Below, piece after piece: positions 1-5,557 of a stretch of DNA of 7,940 bases. Under the pieces are notes generated by a model. That model searched no databases and was not told where the DNA came from. It was given only the letters and a program-made list of their open reading frames with translations. The translations under genes were made by a program, and so were the position numbers. Numbering within the stretch: position 1 is the first letter of the stretch; every line of letters starts with the position of its first letter. The stretch is from Acidimicrobiales bacterium (lineage in GTDB: Bacteria; Actinomycetota; Acidimicrobiia; Acidimicrobiales; Poriferisodalaceae): positions 1 through 7,940 of the forward strand of contig JASMKJ010000527.1 of assembly GCA_030749275.1 (NCBI GenBank). Direction: 5' to 3'.

Positions 1-2
1 TA

Positions 3-371
3 CCTCGGGGCCTAACAGCGATCAGGACACTCCAGGAAGCAGGCGTACTCGTCGCTGCAGGCGCTGACAATGTTCAAGATCCGTTCAATCCCGTCGGGCG
101 TAGCGACCCACTCGAGACCGCTGCCCTAATGGTGATGGCCGGCCATCAACTACCAGATGTTGCATACGAAATGGTTAGCAACGACGCCCGTGAGTGCATT
201 GGCCTGTTCCGAGTAGATGTGGCAGTCGGTGCTCCAGCTGACCTGCTGGTGATTGATGCCACATCAATCCGACACGCCATGGCCGATGCGCCGCTATCAC
301 GTCGCGTCTATCACAATGGTCTTTTAGTTGCATCAGCCAATCAGCAGACAGCGGTCCATCGAACCGAGTGA
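3..371 (+). CDS. Cytosine-deaminase-like amidohydrolase, C-terminal part (5' end outside window)
   Basis: The reading frame is open from the left edge (first full codon at 3) to TGA at 369-371, giving 122 residues of a protein normally about 400 long. The visible part begins in the last third of the barrel. AAGADNVQDPFNPVGR matches the late-barrel segment of CodA-like deaminases, and its Asp is the expected metal/catalytic Asp of the last strand. The next stretch (SDPLETAALMVMAGHQ) is typical of actinobacterial 'cytosine deaminase/amidohydrolase' proteins. The tail VAVGAPADLLVID is the usual closing segment that returns to the small beta-sandwich. Family members hydrolyse exocyclic amines or amides of cytosine, isoguanine or related rings in the cytoplasm. 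The exact substrate is not determinable here. The gene converges on the minus-strand regulator ending at 390, with no hairpin between them. An ATG at 129 is internal, not a start, because conserved sequence lies upstream of it. Confidence 0.85.
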   Translation, partial: PRGLTAIRTLQEAGVLVAAGADNVQDPFNPVGRSDPLETAALMVMAGHQLPDVAYEMVSNDARECIGLFRVDVAVGAPADLLVIDATSIRHAMADAPLSRRVYHNGLLVASANQQTAVHRTE

Positions 372-389
372 ACTCGTGACTCCTGTTAG

Positions 390-929
390 CTACAGTTGGG
401 GTGGTGTCATCATTGAGATGAATGTGGAGGTGTCTTCACTCGGGTTCGAGATCTCGTCAAGTCGACTGCTCTCGATATGAATTGAGTCCCCCTCGCTAAG
501 TACGAAAGTCTCATCGTCGGTGAGGGTGACTCGGATGGTGCCGGAAAGTACGAAGTACCACTCTTCGCGCGCCCGCTCCAGTCTGACTGCCTTCGTGGCC
601 TCTCCGGGAGCCATCGTGCGATGGAACGGAAGCATCTGCCAGTCTCGGTATGGGGTCAGCAAAACGACCTCAACACCGGTGTCCATCCACTTTACGACCG
701 TCCGCTCGTTAGCGCGCATTACGGGATTACCGAGGGACGTACTCAGGAGATGGAACACCGGGATCCGTAACGCTTCGGCCAGGCGACCAAGTGATTTCAG
801 CGATGGCGATACCAGGTCGTTCTCGATTTGCGATAGATAACCGCTAGTCAGGTCTGCTTCCTCGGCCAGTTCGCGTAGCGTCATTTCGAGTTCGTTACGT
901 CGTTTACGCAACGCGGATCCCACGCTCAT
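390..929 (-). CDS. XRE-family transcriptional regulator with C-terminal cupin domain (first copy)
   Basis: This 179-residue protein has an N-terminal lambda-repressor-like helix-turn-helix at about residues 5-63 (core TLRELAEEADLTSGYLSQIE). A C-terminal cupin covers about 100-175 (EEWYFVLSG, then VLSEGDSIHI). The size and order are those of the PuuR/XRE-cupin class, in which the cupin senses a small molecule and the HTH binds a palindrome. I chose ATG at 927-929 because AGGAG (read on the minus strand, 940-944) lies 10 bases upstream. An in-frame TTG at 945-947 would overlap that site. The cupin lacks the usual HxH and final His metal ligands (RLERAREEW and SSRLDEISN occupy those places), so metal-free ligand binding is likely. 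It is a full-length paralogue of the regulator at 1206-1775; both end in a TPP motif. An operator-like repeat lies about 70 bases upstream, which suggests autoregulation. The ligand is unknown. Confidence 0.9.
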   Translation of the reverse strand: MSVGSALRKRRNELEMTLRELAEEADLTSGYLSQIENDLVSPSLKSLGRLAEALRIPVFHLLSTSLGNPVMRANERTVVKWMDTGVEVVLLTPYRDWQMLPFHRTMAPGEATKAVRLERAREEWYFVLSGTIRVTLTDDETFVLSEGDSIHIESSRLDEISNPSEDTSTFISMMTPPQL

Positions 930-939
930 TGCAGTGTGT

Positions 940-944
940 CTCCT
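940..944 (-). promoter_or_regulatory. Ribosome binding site that fixes the start of the first XRE-cupin gene
   Basis: Read on the minus strand this is AGGAG, 10 bases before ATG at 927-929. It favours that ATG over the in-frame TTG at 945-947, which sits immediately upstream of the site. Confidence 0.6.
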
Positions 945-999
945 CAACTCTTTGTCGGGAATATGCAGACTCTGTGTCCCTCAATCTAACGGCAAGCGA

Positions 1000-1025
1000 C
1001 GATTGTCTAAACAATTGAACAATCG
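1000..1025. promoter_or_regulatory. Compound inverted repeat, probable operator of an XRE-cupin regulator
   Basis: CGATTGT (1000-1006) and ACAATCG (1019-1025) form 7-base arms around a 12-base centre. The centre supplies further half-sites: ATTGT-ctaa-ACAAT at 1002-1015, and ATTG-aa-CAAT at 1014-1023. The site is therefore three overlapping ATTGT-type half-sites in an AT-rich patch of an otherwise GC-rich region. It lies 71 bases upstream of the ATG of the XRE-cupin gene at 390-929. A loose -10-like TAGATT on the minus strand at about 979-984 would put the repeat over the -35 region, the expected place for an autorepressor. The promoter elements are weak matches. No full second copy was seen elsewhere in the window. 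The operator role is inferred from position and symmetry only. Confidence 0.5.
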
Positions 1026-1205
1026 ACTCACATTGGTTCGGTAGTCAATCAGTGGAGGTCATCCGTGTGGCGCTCCTCTACTGTGTTTGAGAAGCAATCC
1101 GTTGCCCGCGTGGCTCGAGAGTCGGTTTGCTGGTGAGCGACGCGTCCTGTGAGGTGATGAAATTGATGGCGATGTAAGGCGCTTCCGACCGGTCGAAGTT
1201 CGGTA

Positions 1206-1775
1206 TCAAAAAGAGGGAGGTGTTACCGCTACGACCATCACGAGTGGTTCGTCGGTAACGGACATGATCGAAACCAGAGCCATCCCATCGCATGTGACGC
1301 TGTCGCCCGCATTGAGAGTGTAGTTCTCATCACCAAACTCGATATTCATCGTTCCGGTTATGACATGCAGGCATTCTTCGGTCGGGGTTGAGAGCCGTCG
1401 CACGAGATTGACATGAGGTGTTTCGACGCGAACGATGAACATCTCGATTGCCCGCGCTGTCCCTGATGACAGCAGTTCGTAAACGACGGGTGCTTCAGGA
1501 AGTTGGATTGTGACACGCTCACCGGACCGAACAACCGGGTGCCCAACATCAAGCTCTACGAGAAGCTGAAAGACCGGCACCTCGAATACCCGGGCTAGTT
1601 GACGAAGTGATGCAAGTGATGGACTACAGAGTCCTCGTTCGACTTGGCTGAGGAAGCTCGCGGTGACTTCAACTTCGCTCGCTAGAGCTCGTAGTGACAA
1701 GCCCCGCGCCTTGCGAAGCGAGTGAAGCTGCTGTCCCAGTACCACCACTGCCTGGTCATCACTAGTGTTGCTCAT
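1206..1775 (-). CDS. XRE-family transcriptional regulator with C-terminal cupin domain (second copy, last gene of operon)
   Basis: This 189-residue protein has an HTH at about residues 13-73 (LSLRALASEVEVTASFLSQV) and a cupin at about 115-188 (EECLHVITG, then LNAGDSV). The start is ATG at 1773-1775, preceded on the minus strand by GGAGGGG at good spacing. An in-frame start at 1865 would add 30 unrelated residues inside the upstream gene. The ATG overlaps the TGA of the upstream deacylase (ATGA, 1772-1775), so translation is probably coupled and the regulator is made with the catabolic enzymes. As in its paralogue at 390-929, the cupin metal ligands look lost: CDGMALVSIM stands where a final His is expected. 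Being encoded at the distal end of the operon suggests feedback control by a pathway substrate or product. Target site and ligand are unknown; the repeat at 1000-1025 is a candidate site for either paralogue. Confidence 0.9.
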   Translation of the reverse strand: MSNTSDDQAVVVLGQQLHSLRKARGLSLRALASEVEVTASFLSQVERGLCSPSLASLRQLARVFEVPVFQLLVELDVGHPVVRSGERVTIQLPEAPVVYELLSSGTARAIEMFIVRVETPHVNLVRRLSTPTEECLHVITGTMNIEFGDENYTLNAGDSVTCDGMALVSIMSVTDEPLVMVVAVTPPSF

Positions 1776-3322
1776 CTTCGATCCCCTCCGGACAGTGATG
1801 GCTCTCCTAGGGCTGGGGATCGGTCGGGTGTATGACACTGTCCGCCACCTTGAGTTTTGGGCCATTCGCGATTACGGATCATCACACCTGGTCGTGTACC
1901 AGTCGGTTCTCCATCGCGGACCACGAGTTCGCCATTGACGATTACATGTTGGATGCCTGATGGTGGGCCACCAAGATTGCCCAGGCCATCACGATCCATG
2001 ATCGCCGGCAGCGAGAAGACCACTAGGTCTGCAGCACTCCCGGGAGCGAGTTCGCCTCTTCCACGTAGTCCGAAGGTTCGAGCCGCGAGCCCGGTCATCC
2101 GATGGATCGCCTCCTCGACTGAGATGATTCTGGCGTCGCGTGCATATCGGCCGATGACCCGAGCAAAGGTGCCGTACAGTCGTGGGTGGCTTATGCCATA
2201 CGCGTTGGGTAGACCGTCAGATCCGATCATCGTGTGTGGGTCGGATAACACTGAGATGACGTCTGCCTCAGACATGGATCGCAAGATCACCGTTGTTTCC
2301 GGGCTCTCCGCGGAGAGCCTGACAGCGGCATCAACCGGTTCCAGTTTCCAGAGTTTGCCGAGTTGTTCAAGCGAAAGTCCGCAGAGAGTCTGATCACCCG
2401 TTAAGCACACGTCGATATTGCTTGGATTGAAGCCACCCACACCCTCAGGATCGGAGAGTACGGCCTCGAGGTGGGTGCTGCTCGCGGTGTAGGGGTATTG
2501 GTCACAGTTCACCTCAAGGCCCTCATGGCGTGCCATCTCAAGCTTCTTCAGACTGTCTAGAACTAGACCGTGGTTGTTCACTCCAGCAGCTTTGTGGTGA
2601 GAAACCTGAAGTCTGACACCAGTGTCCCTGGCCAAGTCGAGGATCTCATCGATGGAGTTGAGGAGCCCTGCTCCTTCGTCGCGCAGGTGCACAGCCAATA
2701 TGAGACCTCTATCAGCGATTGTGCGGGCGACACCTAGGAGTTCGTTCCTAGCGGCGGACCGCCCCGGTTCGTAGAAAAGCCCGAAGGATGCCCCGCTAGC
2801 CCCGGCGTCTAGAGCTGCCTCCAGTTGGTCTTGAATCTCTGCGCGTTGGCGGGGAAGAGCGGCGCCGGTACCGCCGTTCATCACACCGGCGCGCAATGTT
2901 CCGTGTCCGACGAGAGTGACCACGTTCAGTGCTGGCGGGTTTTGCTCGAGCCAGTTGATGTAGGACCGGTAGTCTGCCCAGCGCGGCATATCCGCATCTG
3001 GATATTGAGCCTTCCAAATGTTCTGGGCTGCTTGGTGCGGGGCCGGACCTTCACCACAGTTCCCAATGATGCTCGTGGTCACTCCGCCGAGCACTTTGAA
3101 GCCCATATCGGGGTCGGCCGCTAGCGCGAAGTCATCGTGAGTATGAACGTCAATGAAGCCGGGGGCCACGCTCATGTCGTGACACTCAAGGCTCGTGGCA
3201 GCGGAGCCGACATCGTCGCCAATCTTGACGATCCTGCCGTCACTGATCGCAATGTCAGCTCTTGACGGTTCAGCGCCCGTGCCGTCGTAGACGGTCGTTC
3301 CCTTAATGACAATTTCGCTCAA
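1772..3322 (-). CDS. N-acyl-D-amino-acid deacylase family amidohydrolase
   Basis: This 516-residue member of the amidohydrolase-3 group resembles D-aminoacylase, which releases a free D-amino acid from an N-acyl-D-amino acid. Seen in the sequence: the barrel-entry motif PGFIDVHTHDD (His60, His62); GVTTSIIGNCG with Cys89, the D-aminoacylase metal-ligand Cys; AVHLRDEG with His212; QVSHHKAAG with His242/His243; and GSDG with catalytic Asp369. The closing segment is GRGELAPGSAADLVVF. All key residues are present. The start is TTG at 3320-3322; no ATG or GTG in frame lies close upstream and the Shine-Dalgarno match is poor, so expression may rely on coupling to the preceding small ORF 17 bases away. 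About 30 residues after VMIRNREW, rich in Gly/Ser/Pro, go beyond the usual end of the family. The gene sits between a molybdenum-hydroxylase cassette and a regulator. The real substrate could be an N-acyl, N-carbamoyl or ring-opened compound. Confidence 0.85.
   Translation of the reverse strand: MSEIVIKGTTVYDGTGAEPSRADIAISDGRIVKIGDDVGSAATSLECHDMSVAPGFIDVHTHDDFALAADPDMGFKVLGGVTTSIIGNCGEGPAPHQAAQNIWKAQYPDADMPRWADYRSYINWLEQNPPALNVVTLVGHGTLRAGVMNGGTGAALPRQRAEIQDQLEAALDAGASGASFGLFYEPGRSAARNELLGVARTIADRGLILAVHLRDEGAGLLNSIDEILDLARDTGVRLQVSHHKAAGVNNHGLVLDSLKKLEMARHEGLEVNCDQYPYTASSTHLEAVLSDPEGVGGFNPSNIDVCLTGDQTLCGLSLEQLGKLWKLEPVDAAVRLSAESPETTVILRSMSEADVISVLSDPHTMIGSDGLPNAYGISHPRLYGTFARVIGRYARDARIISVEEAIHRMTGLAARTFGLRGRGELAPGSAADLVVFSLPAIMDRDGLGNLGGPPSGIQHVIVNGELVVRDGEPTGTRPGVMIRNREWPKTQGGGQCHTPDRSPALGEPSLSGGDRR
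1783..1790 (-). promoter_or_regulatory. Strong ribosome binding site for the second XRE-cupin gene
   Basis: On the minus strand this reads CGGAGGGG, seven bases before ATG at 1773-1775 and inside the 3' end of the deacylase gene. It decides the start at 1775 rather than the longer in-frame alternative at 1865. Confidence 0.7.
2302..2319. repeat. Perfect 18-base palindrome inside the deacylase gene
   Basis: GGCTCTCCGCGGAGAGCC is its own reverse complement. It encodes Arg-Leu-Ser-Ala-Glu-Ser-Pro in the deacylase, around residues 335-341, a region outside the catalytic motifs. No function can be assigned. Confidence 0.4.
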
Positions 3323-3339
3323 CGGACACCCAATTCGTA

Positions 3340-3405
3340 TTACCAGCCCATGGCTGCAGCCATGGCGCCGCAGTGATCCGGGGTCACGGTGTCGTGAATG
3401 AGCAC
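3340..3405 (-). CDS. Candidate 21-codon small ORF in the operon, unrecognised
   Basis: GTG at 3403-3405 shares its first base with the TAG stop of the XdhC gene (TAGTG). AGAGGA (minus strand, 3412-3417) lies six bases upstream, which is ideal spacing. The ORF runs 21 codons to TAA at 3340-3342 and would encode MLIHDTVTPDHCGAMAAAMG plus a final Trp. It fills nearly all of the only gap in the operon: the next gene starts 17 bases later. Its start signal is better than that of the downstream deacylase, so it may act as a leader that delivers ribosomes to that TTG start. It has no membrane segment and I recognise no family. One Cys and a His-Cys pair are present. The last third overlaps a perfect 18-base palindrome. 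It could equally be a chance ORF or a decayed gene end. Confidence 0.35.
   Translation of the reverse strand: MLIHDTVTPDHCGAMAAAMGW
3348..3365. repeat. Perfect 18-base palindrome between xdhC-like and deacylase genes
   Basis: CCATGGCTGCAGCCATGG is its own reverse complement. As RNA it could fold into a 7-bp stem with a TGCA loop. It lies 25 bases upstream of the TTG start of the deacylase and inside the candidate small ORF, where it encodes Ala-Met-Ala-Ala-Ala-Met. It is not followed by a T-run on the minus strand, so it is not an intrinsic terminator. It might be a binding site, an mRNA processing or stability hairpin, or a coincidence. Confidence 0.5.
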
Positions 3406-4214
3406 TATCGGTCCTCTAGATCAGTCATCGGACTCCCATCGCCTCCACGGGTGTGTGAGATGACCTCAGCCATGATCGAAACGGCTATTTCCTCAGGAGT
3501 TTCTGCGTTAAGTTCCAATCCGATTGGGGCATGAAGACGCGCGAGGTCGTCGGAGTTCACTCCGAGTTCGATCAGGCGTTCTCTCGTGGTGCGGCACCGG
3601 CGAAGGCTGCCCATAACGCCGACAAAGCGAGCTTTGGTGGCGAGTAGTTTAGGGATAGCTGCTAGGTCAACTTCGAGGTTCCGGGAGACGACGATGATCG
3701 AGGCATCTGCCCTTATGACAACCGAGTCGATTAGAGATTCGATCGGCCCGGCGATGAAGGTCTTTGCTTTGCTCGCGGCCTCGGCAATCCGGTCATCATC
3801 GCGGTCATCGGTCGCAAGCACCTCAAAGCCCAGCCAATGACCTAGGTCCACGACGGCAGCACCAATGTGTCCGCACCCCACCACGATGAGTTGAGGTGCT
3901 GGTAGGTGCGGCTCGATGTACACATCAACCGATCCGCCGCAGACTCCTGGGTCGCCGTTGCCAGGGTCGAGCAGGTCGTAGGTGACGACACGGGGTTGTT
4001 GATCGCTTAGAGCAGCGAGGGATTCGTTGATGACCCGCGACTCCAGTTCGCCACCGCCGACGGTACCGAACTGTGTCCCATCGGCGTAGACGAGCATCTT
4101 GGCACCGGCGTGGCGTGGGACCGAATGTGACGTGTCAATCACGGTGGCTAGAGCTAACACAGTCCCCTGGTGTTCAGCTTCCGTCAGTCTGTCGAGCAGC
4201 GCTGTCCAGTTCAC
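3405..4214 (-). CDS. XdhC/CoxI-family molybdenum hydroxylase maturation factor
   Basis: This 269-residue protein matches XdhC along its full length. XdhC proteins bind molybdenum cofactor, help it acquire the terminal sulfido ligand, and insert it into a xanthine-dehydrogenase-type partner in the cytoplasm. Visible features in order: an N-terminal XdhC domain with HSVPRHAGAKMLVYADG (30-46) and GTVGGGELESRV (50-61); DPGVCGGSVDVYIEP (88-102) carrying conserved Cys92; a Rossmann segment VVGCGHIGAA (111-120); RFVGVMGSLRR (196-206); and the family's C-terminal signature HAPIGLELNAETPEEIAVSI (228-247). The start is GTG at 4212-4214, with GAGGT six bases upstream, overlapping the TGA of the deaminase (GTGA). 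Its place two genes after the molybdopterin subunit fits a dedicated chaperone for that enzyme. No MobA-like cytidylyltransferase is present in the window. Family assignment is secure; the partner is inferred from the operon. Confidence 0.92.
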   Translation of the reverse strand: MNWTALLDRLTEAEHQGTVLALATVIDTSHSVPRHAGAKMLVYADGTQFGTVGGGELESRVINESLAALSDQQPRVVTYDLLDPGNGDPGVCGGSVDVYIEPHLPAPQLIVVGCGHIGAAVVDLGHWLGFEVLATDDRDDDRIAEAASKAKTFIAGPIESLIDSVVIRADASIIVVSRNLEVDLAAIPKLLATKARFVGVMGSLRRCRTTRERLIELGVNSDDLARLHAPIGLELNAETPEEIAVSIMAEVISHTRGGDGSPMTDLEDR

Positions 4215-5557
4215 CTTGTTACCTCGTTACCCGTCCACAGTTTGCGAGCGCTCGCTTGGACACGATCCCGTGCCTGCTCGAGATCGACATGGAGGAGCCG
4301 GCGATCTCGGACACACCAGGTTCCATCGACCATGACGTCAGTGACGTCATGGGCGCTTCGCCAGAGGACTATCTGATCGAGCAGGTTGTCAACCGTTGCG
4401 GGCGTAGCCATGTCTGTGTCGATGATTTGAATGTCGGCAAGGTTTCCGACATTCAGTGTGCCTAGATCCTCGAGTCCGAGTGCTAGTGCTCCACCTCGCG
4501 TAGCTAGGTCGAAGACGGTGGCGGCTGGCATGATATGGCTTGACTGCAGATTGGCACGGTGGATCAGACTTGCTCCACGGATGACCTCGAAAAAGTCATC
4601 GGTGAAACCATCAGTACCCAGACCGATGGTGACCCCGCGCTCCAACAAGGCTGGGATCGGGGCAATCCCAGCACCGAACTCGCCATTCGACAGTGGCATG
4701 TGGGTCACTGAGATGTTTCTTTCAGCGATCAGGTCAAGTTCTCGCTCTGTCATCACGACACACTGTGAGGCCATTAGACCACTGTCGGCGATTCCAAGCG
4801 AGTCGTAGTGTTCGATTGTCGAGGTGCCGAAGTCGGCCTGTGCGCGTTGAGGCTCGTAACTGCCCTCGTTGCAGTGGAAGTGTGATGGGACGCCGAATGA
4901 AACTGCTGCATTGACGGCCTCTCGGATGAAGTCCCCCGAGCAGGAGTAACTTGTGTGCCAACACATCACGCCTGAGGCACGATCCATGGGATGATCGGCT
5001 AGTTCCTGAAGGAAGTCGATGTTCTCTTTCAGCCCGATACGTGCGTTCTCGGCGCTTACCCGTTCGGTCGCCTCAAAGGACAGTGCCATTCGGATTCCCG
5101 TAGATGTGCCTGCTTGTAAGGTGGGGCCGAGCAGCCCTGGAATGGCAGTTGGCGCCTCGATGACGTCGTACAACGTGGTCACTCCGCTCAGCAGAGCCTG
5201 GGCACAGCCGTGGTAGTTGGCGCCCATCACCATCTCGGGCGTGAGTCGATCCTCTACTTCAGGCCACCACACAGTTGCTAGGAACTCTCCGAAGTTGCCG
5301 TCGCTTGGCGACAGTTCCATTCCGCGAACCAAGATGTTGTAGGTGTGGGCGTGTGAGTTGACAAAGCCCGGTGCAATCGCAGCTGTCCCGAAGTCGTGCA
5401 GTGGCTCATCAGGAAAGGCGGCGGTGAGCATGTCGGTCGGTCCGATGTCGGTGATTCGGTTGCCGACGACGCGCACCGAAGCCTGGTTCAACGGGTGATC
5501 GTGAGCATTGAGGATCACCCACTCTGCCGACAACAGTTGGCCGGCGGACGGGTTCAT
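4211..5557 (-). CDS. ATZ/TRZ-type amidohydrolase (aminohydrolase/deaminase of an N-heterocycle)
   Basis: This 448-residue protein belongs to the chlorohydrolase/guanine-deaminase/SAH-deaminase (SsnA-like) branch of the amidohydrolase superfamily. Motifs: PGFVNSHAHTYNILVRGM with metal ligands His69 and His71; SHFHCNEGSYE (225-235), the HxHxxE site with His228 and Glu231; VTHMPLSNGEFGAGIAP (284-300); and GLGTDG with Asp316. The closing beta-sandwich includes LNVGNLADIQIID. Where most relatives have His in 'AHC' on barrel strand six, this protein has ASQCVVMTERE, with Gln265. That may mark a subgroup with altered chemistry or substrate. The start is ATG at 5555-5557, overlapping the TGA of the molybdopterin subunit (ATGA), with only a weak GA-rich site upstream. 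Coupling to the hydroxylase subunit suggests both act on one compound, for example deamination of a purine-like ring before or after hydroxylation. The specific substrate is unknown. Confidence 0.85.
   Translation of the reverse strand: MNPSAGQLLSAEWVILNAHDHPLNQASVRVVGNRITDIGPTDMLTAAFPDEPLHDFGTAAIAPGFVNSHAHTYNILVRGMELSPSDGNFGEFLATVWWPEVEDRLTPEMVMGANYHGCAQALLSGVTTLYDVIEAPTAIPGLLGPTLQAGTSTGIRMALSFEATERVSAENARIGLKENIDFLQELADHPMDRASGVMCWHTSYSCSGDFIREAVNAAVSFGVPSHFHCNEGSYEPQRAQADFGTSTIEHYDSLGIADSGLMASQCVVMTERELDLIAERNISVTHMPLSNGEFGAGIAPIPALLERGVTIGLGTDGFTDDFFEVIRGASLIHRANLQSSHIMPAATVFDLATRGGALALGLEDLGTLNVGNLADIQIIDTDMATPATVDNLLDQIVLWRSAHDVTDVMVDGTWCVRDRRLLHVDLEQARDRVQASARKLWTGNEVTR
4221..4225 (-). 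promoter_or_regulatory. Ribosome binding site of the XdhC-type gene
   Basis: GAGGT on the minus strand lies six bases before the GTG at 4212-4214, within the last codons of the upstream deaminase. It supports the GTG start and the 4-base overlap. Confidence 0.55.
4330..4352. repeat. Near-perfect palindrome with tandem TGACGTCA, inside the deaminase gene
   Basis: CCATGACGTCA (4330-4340) and TGACGTCATGG (4342-4352) are exact reverse complements around a single G. The site therefore holds two copies of the octamer palindrome TGACGTCA one base apart. It encodes His-Asp-Val-Thr-Asp-Val-Met near the C-terminus of the deaminase, so codon repetition may explain it. No function can be assigned. Confidence 0.45.
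4428..4455. repeat. 10-bp inverted repeat (potential mRNA hairpin) inside the deaminase gene
   Basis: TGAATGTCGG (4428-4437) and CCGACATTCA (4446-4455) are perfect reverse complements with an 8-base loop. The repeat falls in the segment encoding the conserved LNVGNLADIQ stretch. It would make a strong hairpin in the operon mRNA. There is no T-run, so it is not a terminator. Confidence 0.4.

Noticed and set aside
372..389. Bidirectional terminator between the convergent genes
   Set aside because: Only 18 bases and no stem-loop or T-run is visible.
930..947. Upstream TTG start (945-947) for the first XRE-cupin gene
   Set aside because: It would overlap the AGGAG ribosome site that serves the ATG at 927-929; the added residues are not part of the HTH.
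1073..1205. Intrinsic terminator after the operon
   Set aside because: Only short stems (4-5 bp) without a following T-run on the minus strand; nothing convincing.
1776..1865. Longer start at 1865 for the second XRE-cupin gene
   Set aside because: It adds 30 residues unlike any HTH N-terminus and lies inside the deacylase gene; the ATG at 1775 has a strong ribosome site and an ATGA overlap.
1857..2393. 178-codon plus-strand open frame
   Set aside because: Antisense to the deacylase; Ser/Arg/Pro-rich composition typical of a shadow frame.
4073..4465. Plus-strand open frames across the xdhC/deaminase junction
   Set aside because: Antisense to two well-supported overlapping genes; no ribosome site or domain.
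4650..4672. 8-bp inverted repeat GCTGGGAT/ATCCCAGC
   Set aside because: Within coding sequence with a 7-base loop; symmetry of this length is not surprising by itself.
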